DNA of 64,000 bases, taken from assembly GCA_963828445.1 (NCBI GenBank), contig CAWHFP010000017.1:19818-83817 (forward strand). Reading direction: 5' to 3'. The stretch is from Bog-532 sp963828445. Lineage in GTDB: Bacteria; Actinomycetota; Actinomycetes; Streptosporangiales; Streptosporangiaceae. Under the pieces are notes generated by a model that saw only the letters and a program-made list of their open reading frames with translations, did not search any database and was not told the DNA's origin. Positions within the stretch are counted from its first letter, which is position 1; each line of letters begins with the position of its first letter. A program made the translations under genes and the position numbers. Below are positions 58,588-64,000 of this stretch, in pieces.

Positions 58588-58689
58588 GTGGTCCTCTCTC
58601 CCGGTGTCCGGTGACGCCGGATCTGTCCACCGTCGCACCGTGCGACCGCCCGCGTCCAGCCCCGGCGGTAGCGTCCTAATGACCGCAAG

Positions 58690-58850
58690 GCCGCAGGCCG
58701 GTGCGACTCGACGATCTTGTGCACGATGTCGGTGCCGCGCAGGCCGGAGGTCATGACCAGGGTCTTACGGAACCCGATCTTGAGCGCTTCCGGGCCGATC
58801 ATCTCGTGCGACCCGGGCCCGAGCAGAGCCCGCGGGAGCCCGGCCCGGCC
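58690..58850 (-). pseudogene. N-terminal remnant of an NDMA-dependent methanol dehydrogenase-like gene
   Basis: On the minus strand one frame reads 'PRALLGPGSHEMIGPEALKI', then 'GFRKTLVMTSGLRGTDIVHK' and 'IVES', after which homology stops. This is the N-terminal Rossmann part of iron-containing alcohol dehydrogenases of the methanol:NDMA oxidoreductase type. No start codon with ribosome site and no catalytic domain remain. That enzyme class depends on mycofactocin, and the next gene is mftD. Confidence 0.6.
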
Positions 58851-58885
58851 TTGTCCGCCCGGGGGCGCCCGGCTAACGTTGATAT

Positions 58886-58906
58886 ATTCGTCACTCAGTG
58901 ACGAAT
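58886..58906. promoter_or_regulatory. Perfect 21-bp palindrome upstream of mftD
   Basis: ATTCGTCACT (58886-58895), one C, AGTGACGAAT (58897-58906). It lies 36 bp before the mftD start, just after a TTGATATAT stretch that may be the promoter. Probable regulator operator. Confidence 0.75.
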
Positions 58907-58942
58907 TTGTTTCGGGTCCCGTCCGATCTGGGAGAGTGCCGG

Positions 58943-60139
58943 ATGAACGAGTGGTTCGAGTCGGTCGCCGAAGCCCGGCGCCGGGCTCGCAAGCGGCTGC
59001 CCGCCTCGGTGTACGGGGCGCTGATCGCCGGCTCCGAGCGGGGCTGGACTGTGGACGACAACATCCGGGCCTTCGCCGAGCTGGGCTTCGCCCCGCACGT
59101 GGCCGGTCACCAGTCCCAGCGCGACCTGGCCACCACCGTGCTGGGCCAGCCGATCTCGCTGCCGGTGATCATCTCGCCGACCGGGGTGCAGGCCGTGCAC
59201 CCGGACGGCGAGGTCGCGGTGGCCCGGGCGGCCGCGGCCCGGGGCACGGCCATGGGCCTGAGCTCGTTCGCCAGCAAGCCGGTGGAAGAGGTGACCGCGG
59301 CCAACCCGCAGACGTTCTTCCAGGTCTACTGGTCAGGCTCGCGCGACCAGCTGATCCAGCGGCTGGACCGGGCCCGGGCCGCCGGTGCGGTCGGGCTGAT
59401 CGCCACCCTGGACTGGTCGTTCTCCATGGGCCGGGACTGGGGGAGCCCGGTCATCCCGGAGCGGATCGACCTGAAGGCGGCGCTGCGGTTCGCGCCCGAG
59501 GCGCTGGCCCGGCCCAGGTGGCTGAAGGCCTACCTGCAGACCGGCCACGTCCCCGACCTGACCGTGCCGAACATGGCCAATCCCGGCGAGCCCGCGCCCA
59601 CGTTCTTCGGCGCCTACGGCGAGTGGATGCAGACTCCGCCCCCGAGCTGGGAAGACGTGGCCTGGCTGCGCGAGCAGTGGGGCGGCCCGTTCCTGCTCAA
59701 GGGCGTCACCCGCGTCGACGACGCCCGCCACGCCGTGGACGCCGGCGTCACCGCCATCTCCGTCTCCAACCACGGCGGCAACAACCTGGACGGCACCCCG
59801 GCCACCATTCGCTGCCTGCCCGCGGTGGCCGAAGCGGTGGGGGATCACGTCGAGATCCTCCTCGACGGCGGCGTTCGGCGGGGAAGCGACGTCATCAAGG
59901 CGGTCGCGCTCGGGGCCCGCGCGGTCATGATCGGCCGCGCCTACCTCTGGGGCCTGGCCGCCAACGGGCAGGCTGGCGTGGAGAACGTCCTGGACATCAT
60001 GCGCAGCGGCATCGACTCGGCCCTGCTGGGCCTGGGCAAGTCCTCGATCCACGAGCTGACCCCGGACGACGTGCTGGTCCCGGACGGGTTCGTGCGTCGG
60101 CTGGGCGACCCGTCGGAAGAGCTGTCGCCGACGACCTGA
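58943..60139 (+). CDS. mftD: Pre-mycofactocin synthase MftD (FMN-dependent, LldD family)
   Basis: 398 aa from ATG 58943 (GGGAGAG upstream). FMN-dependent alpha-hydroxyacid-dehydrogenase fold with MftD-specific text: 'WFESVAEARRRARKRLPASV', 'GFAPHVAGHQSQRDLATTV', 'SPTGVQAVHPDGEVAVARAA', 'FLLKGVTRVDDARHAVDAG', 'SVSNHGGNNLDGTPATIR' with the catalytic His, and 'GIDSALLGLGKSSIHEL'. MftD makes the alpha-keto redox centre of mycofactocin from the MftA-derived intermediate. No mftA, B, C, E or F is in the window, so this is an isolated copy. Confidence 0.9.
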   Translation: MNEWFESVAEARRRARKRLPASVYGALIAGSERGWTVDDNIRAFAELGFAPHVAGHQSQRDLATTVLGQPISLPVIISPTGVQAVHPDGEVAVARAAAARGTAMGLSSFASKPVEEVTAANPQTFFQVYWSGSRDQLIQRLDRARAAGAVGLIATLDWSFSMGRDWGSPVIPERIDLKAALRFAPEALARPRWLKAYLQTGHVPDLTVPNMANPGEPAPTFFGAYGEWMQTPPPSWEDVAWLREQWGGPFLLKGVTRVDDARHAVDAGVTAISVSNHGGNNLDGTPATIRCLPAVAEAVGDHVEILLDGGVRRGSDVIKAVALGARAVMIGRAYLWGLAANGQAGVENVLDIMRSGIDSALLGLGKSSIHELTPDDVLVPDGFVRRLGDPSEELSPTT

Positions 60140-60145
60140 CGCTGG

Positions 60146-60544
60146 TCAGCCTTTGGCCTGCTCCTCACCGTCGCCGTCGGCGAGTTCCAGGACCTGGTCG
60201 GGGTCCAGGCTGGCCAGGTTGACGGTGTCGTTGCCCGTGATCACGGTGATCGTGACGTGCCGGGTGGCGAGCTGCTTGGCCTGGTCCACCAGGTCTTTGG
60301 CCCGGCGCCGCTTGGTGATCCGGTCGGCCAGATCCACCGTCGCCAGCGCCGCCGGCGGAATGGTCAGCAGCATGGTGCTCAGCTCGATGGCGTCGATGAC
60401 TTTGTCGGGACCGCCCGGCTGGCTGGCCACCGCCATGGGCGGCGCTTCGCTGACCGGATGCCCCCAGCTACCGGTGAGTTCCTCCAGACTCTGCCGGGCC
60501 GCCGCCACATGCTCCGCGTCAGCACTATCCACCTGAATGATCAC
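60146..60544 (-). CDS. Effector-associated constant component EACC1-like protein
   Basis: 132 aa. N-terminal strand 'MIIQVDSADAEHVAAARQSL', a central helix pair, and C-terminal strands 'VTITVITGNDTVNLASLDPD' plus 'QVLELADG'. This pattern fits the small EACC1-type partner encoded beside effector and NTPase genes in multi-component conflict systems. GTG 60544 overlaps the TGA of the upstream TPR protein, so the two are translated together. The family assignment is by pattern and less sure than the coupling. Confidence 0.6.
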   Translation of the reverse strand: MIIQVDSADAEHVAAARQSLEELTGSWGHPVSEAPPMAVASQPGGPDKVIDAIELSTMLLTIPPAALATVDLADRITKRRRAKDLVDQAKQLATRHVTITVITGNDTVNLASLDPDQVLELADGDGEEQAKG

Positions 60545-63500
60545 GAGCCGTCTCCCGGTTCCGTCCGTTCCAGCAGTTCATTGATCTGCTGGACCATCTC
60601 GGTCATGCCTAGCTTGCTGGCCGCGGCCAGGCTGACCTCCAAGACCTCGCGGGCCTGATCCGCCTCACCTGCGGCCAGCAGCAGCTCACCCAGGGTGCCA
60701 CCGACGGCCGCAATACCGTCGGGGCGTTGCAGCTGGATGAGGATCTGGAAGGCTTCGGCCATCCGTTCAAAGGCTGATTGATAGTCCTCCCGGTCAAGGT
60801 CGATCTGGGCCAGCCCCCAGTCGGCGGCCGCGATTTCGTCGATATCCCCAAGTTGCCGACTGGCTTCCAGCCGTCTGCGCTGCAATTCCGCAGTCTGGTC
60901 AAGCTCGCCGCGCTCGTAGGCGATGTCGGCAATTTTGCCCCAGGTGAGGACTGTTTCGCGGATGTCACCGACTCTCTCGTAGACCGGTAGCTCAACGTCC
61001 CGGTGGATGCGCAGGGCCTCGTCCAAGTCCCCGTGCTGGTAGGCGATGTCGGCAATCTTTCCCCAGGTGACGGCGATCGAGCGGATGTCACCGAGGCGCT
61101 CATAGGCTGGCAGTTCGACGTCGCGGCGGATGCGCAGGGCCTCGTCCAGTTCCCTGCGCCGGTAGGCGATGTCGGCGATCTGCCCCAGGTGACGGCGGCC
61201 GAGCGGATGTCGCCGAGGCGCTCATAGACTGGCAGTTCGACGTCGCGGCGGATGCGCAGGGCCTCGTCCAGTTCCCTGCGCCGGTAGGCGATGTCGGCGA
61301 TCTGACCCCAGGTGATGGCGGTTTCGCGGATGTCACCGAGTCGCTCCAAGACTGGCAGGGTGACGTCGCGGTGGATGCGCAGGGCCTCGTCCAGCTCCCC
61401 CCGCCGGTAGGCGATATCTGCGATATGCGCCAGGTGACAGCGATCGAGCGGGTATCCCCAAGTCGCTCGTAGACTGGCAGGGTCACGTCGCGGCGGATGC
61501 GCAGGGCCTCGTCCAGCTCCCCCCGCCGGTAGGCGATATCTGCGATCTTGTTCCAGGTGAAAGCGATCCTGCCCGTCGCCGAGCCGCTCGTAGACCGGTA
61601 GGATGATCTCGCGGTGGATGCGCAGGGCCTCGTCTAGGTCCCCGCGCTGGTAGGCGATGTCGGCGATCACGCCATCGACTACTGCGGTCTCGCGTTCGGA
61701 CCCCGCCGCCGTGAACAGCTGATAAGCGCGCCGGAGATCTTGCTCGGCTTGGTCAAGCTGGCCGCGGGTGATCAGGTGGAAGCCGTTCGGCGATCACCCG
61801 GGCCTGGTCGGCCGGGTCGAAACCTTGCTCGTTCTCGGCTTGGGCTTGCTGCACCGCCTGGTTTAGCCATCGTTCGCCGGTTCCCCGTCGCCGCTGGTCA
61901 GTGCCGCATCGGCAGCCGCGCGCAGCAGCCATACCGGGGGGGGCGGCCGCGGCGGTGAGCAGGCCGATCGCGTCCTGGCCGAGCTGGAACGCCTCGGCAG
62001 CGGGGCCTTCGCCCTGAACCGGCGACCGCGTGCCGGCGCAGGCGGCGGTGATGGCCGGATCGTCGGCGGCTAGGCCGAGCCGGGTCAGCTGTAGATCCAA
62101 TATGCCAGCCCGAGCATCCTCGGCCGCCGCCCCACCCCAGGCGGCGTACAACGGCGTGGCGGTGGCGGTGGCCAGGGCCGCCCGCTCACTGGTGCTGAGG
62201 GGCTCGATCCGCCCAGCAGCCAGGGTTGGCGGCCAGGGCCGGGTGCGCCGGGTCGTACGGGTCGGGGTAGGGGTCGAGCAGCCCGAGACCGCGCAGCCGG
62301 GCGAACCCGCCCACCTGCTCGGCTAGGATCTCGATAACTGGTTCGGGAACCGGCAGATCAAACAACGTGGCCGCCCTCATCAGGGCGAGGTTGGCAGGAC
62401 CGGCTTCCTCTCAGTAGTGCGTCCAGAGCCAGGTTCTCCAGGAACGCCCGCACGTCGGTGTCGGCGGGCAGGTCGCCTTGGCGCAGGTAGGCCTCCATGC
62501 CTTCGACCGCCTGCCTCGGCGCGGTCCAGGCCCACCTCCTTCTCGTGAACCAGGCGCAGTCCGATCAGATCCTGCAGGCCCTGGGTCGCCTCGGCTGACT
62601 TCCATCGCCCCGTCGGCCAGATCGGCCCGTCTCGGCCAGTCGTTCGGGCGGAGTCAAAGCTTGCTGGCGGCGTTGTAGCTTGTGCTGGGCCACCTCGGAC
62701 AGGGGCCGCAATGGCGACGTCCTCCAGTCGGGTCTCCAAGCTCGTCCAGGGTGAAGGTGAAGCGGCTGGTGACCAGCAGGCGGCTGTCGGTCTCGGCGGG
62801 GTCGAAGGCCCGCAGCACCGAGGCCAATACGGGGGCCTGCCCAGGGGTTGACGCGGTGCGGCCCGGCCGGGTTCTCCGGTCAGGATCTGTTCCAGGTCAT
62901 CGATGATCAGCAGCAGCGGCCGCTTGCCGCGGACCCGGTGTGGCGCGCAGGGACCGGTCAGCAGGTCCACCAAGCAGCCTCCTCGGGTCGCTTTGGGCCG
63001 CTGGCGCACGTCGCGGGCAGCCCGGCTTCGATCAGGTCCCGGGCGGCCCGGTTGGTGTCCCACCGCCTTGTGCACGGCGTCCACGATGGCCAGAGCGCTG
63101 TAGTCGCCGAACACCACCGCGACCGCGTAGTCGGGGTACCGGTCGGCGATCCGGGCGGCCAGGCTGGACTTGCCCATGGGGCCCTGCCCGGCAGGAGGAC
63201 CCCGGCCCGGTTCCCGTTCCGCAGGGCCCGCAGCGCCGTCTGCAGTTCGGAGCGGCGGCCCACGAACATCTGGGCCGCCGCCACCGGGACCTCGGGTTTG
63301 CCGCCCAGGAACATGGTGGTGCCCCAAGTCGCGGACACCAGCGAGCGCTTCCGGCGGCCGGTCACCAGCGGGCCGCCCCTGGCCGGGCCGAGCCACAAGC
63401 CGGGCCAGGTGCCAGTCGCCCGCACCACCGGTTCCTCCGAGGTCCCACACCACCCGACGGGCGTCTCCAACCGACACCGCCAGGTCCACCCGGTCGGCCA

Positions 63501-64000
63501 GCTTCTTGGACAGCTGCCCGGCGAAACGGGTGGCGGTGTGGTCGTCGACCGACCCGTCCGACGAAGCCGATCACGGCCTGCACGGCCGCGGCCACCAACG
63601 CGGTCGCCAGCGAATGCGCCACCAGACCAGCCTGGGGCTTCTGTCCTGGGTCGCCCTTCTCCCCGTTTTTGCCTGGTAGGTGGCCGCTGGCGTCGGCGCC
63701 GGTCGCGGGCCAGGCAGGCCGAGACGAACAGCATCCGCAGCCCGTCCGGTAGCAGGCTGACCAGATCCTCGGCCGTGGTCGGGCGGCCGTCGCCGGTTCG
63801 TTCTCCATCATCAGGATCGGAACACCCCGGTGACCCGGCTCGATCGGCCAGTTGTTCACGCCGTGGCAGGAGCAGGCGAACACGACCGGCATCCCGTCCG
63901 TGTTGGCCAGTCGGTGGCCCAGTTGCTCGGGGTCGCCGGTGTCTTCGACCAGCAGCTTGATCCCTGCGTCTCCCCGACTGCGGTGAGGATGGCCGTCTTC
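60541..64000 (-). pseudogene. CHAT-STAND NTPase-TPR protein (runs off the window; several frameshifts)
   Basis: More than 1150 residues; N-terminus lies outside. Order, reading leftward: CHAT caspase-like protease with His in 'FACSCHGVNNWPIEPGHRG' (codon 63863-63865) and Cys in 'MLFVSACLA' (63714-63716); STAND/NB-ARC-like NTPase with P-loop 'GQGPMGKSSLAARI' (about 63160-63200) and Walker B 'RPLLLIIDDLEQIL' (62881-62925); winged-helix text 'LMRAATLFDLPVPEPVIEIL' (62310-62380); then TPRs to the stop at 60541. The coding text changes frame several times. Expected action: ligand sensing by TPRs, NTP-driven assembly, proteolysis by CHAT. Confidence 0.75.
61000..61670 (-). repeat. Six near-identical 41-residue TPR units encoded by 123-bp tandem repeats
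   Basis: The marker GCGCAGGGC recurs at 61009, 61132, 61254, 61377, 61499 and 61620: intervals 123, 122, 123, 122 and 121 bp. A full unit is 123 bp (41 codons, 'IADIAYRRGELDEALRIHRD' then 'VTLPVLERLGDIRETAITWG'). The short intervals are frameshifts of one, one and two bases. High DNA identity between units implies recent duplication or homogenisation. Confidence 0.9.

Overview
The window is very G+C-rich DNA with third codon positions almost all G or C. It carries genes typical of Actinomycetota: MftD of the mycofactocin system, a CofD-type F420 gene, MmyB-type and double-unit Lrp regulators, SigJ-type ECF sigma factor, DUF885, and GTG/TTG starts. I read it as chromosome from a filamentous soil actinomycete; I cannot name the genus. 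No rRNA, tRNA, CRISPR array, insertion sequence or prophage was recognised.

Layout. (1) 1-4852: polyol-type sugar ABC transporter (binding protein cut by the window edge, two permeases, ATPase) plus a zinc alcohol/polyol dehydrogenase. (2) 4886-14069: aromatic acid catabolism: MBL hydrolase, PaaX-type regulator, feruloyl-CoA-synthase-like ligase, BoxC, BoxB, benzoate-CoA ligase, GNAT. This is most of the aerobic benzoyl-CoA epoxidation (box) route; boxA and boxD are not in view. (3) 14130-25020: accessory genes: two transport/regulator units, secreted beta-helix protein, odd cytochrome P450, two-component system, divergent CofD, gene remnants, an ArsR-type regulator and a secreted protein.

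(4) 25028-43589: an almost complete purine degradation locus. Guanine deaminase and xanthine dehydrogenase (XdhA/B/C) make urate; uricase, UraH and UraD make allantoin; allantoinase and allantoicase make ureidoglycolate; glyoxylate carboligase, tartronate semialdehyde reductase, hydroxypyruvate isomerase and glycerate kinase recover C2 units as phosphoglycerate. An NCS2 permease brings in the substrate and an IclR-type regulator is the probable switch. Tandem 21-bp-spaced sites lie before the permease and hyi, and a single related site lies at the iclR start.

(5) 43987-57788: mixed accessory genes (HTH-less MmyB protein, DUF885 protein, STAS protein, Lrp/MFS pair, LLM and acyl-CoA-dehydrogenase-like monooxygenases, old yellow enzyme, ECF sigma factor, MarR pair, secreted protein). 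(6) 58075-60139: OsmC, a methanol:NDMA-oxidoreductase remnant and an orphan mftD behind a perfect palindrome. (7) 60146-64000: a CHAT-STAND-TPR protein, running off the window, coupled to a small EACC1-like gene; it resembles multi-component NTP-dependent conflict (immunity) systems and is the most striking part of the window.

Caution: about ten genes are broken by indels of one or two bases, mostly in G/C runs, with intact homologous sequence in the next frame. The pattern looks more like residual sequencing error than mass gene decay, so 'pseudogene' below means 'frame broken as given'.
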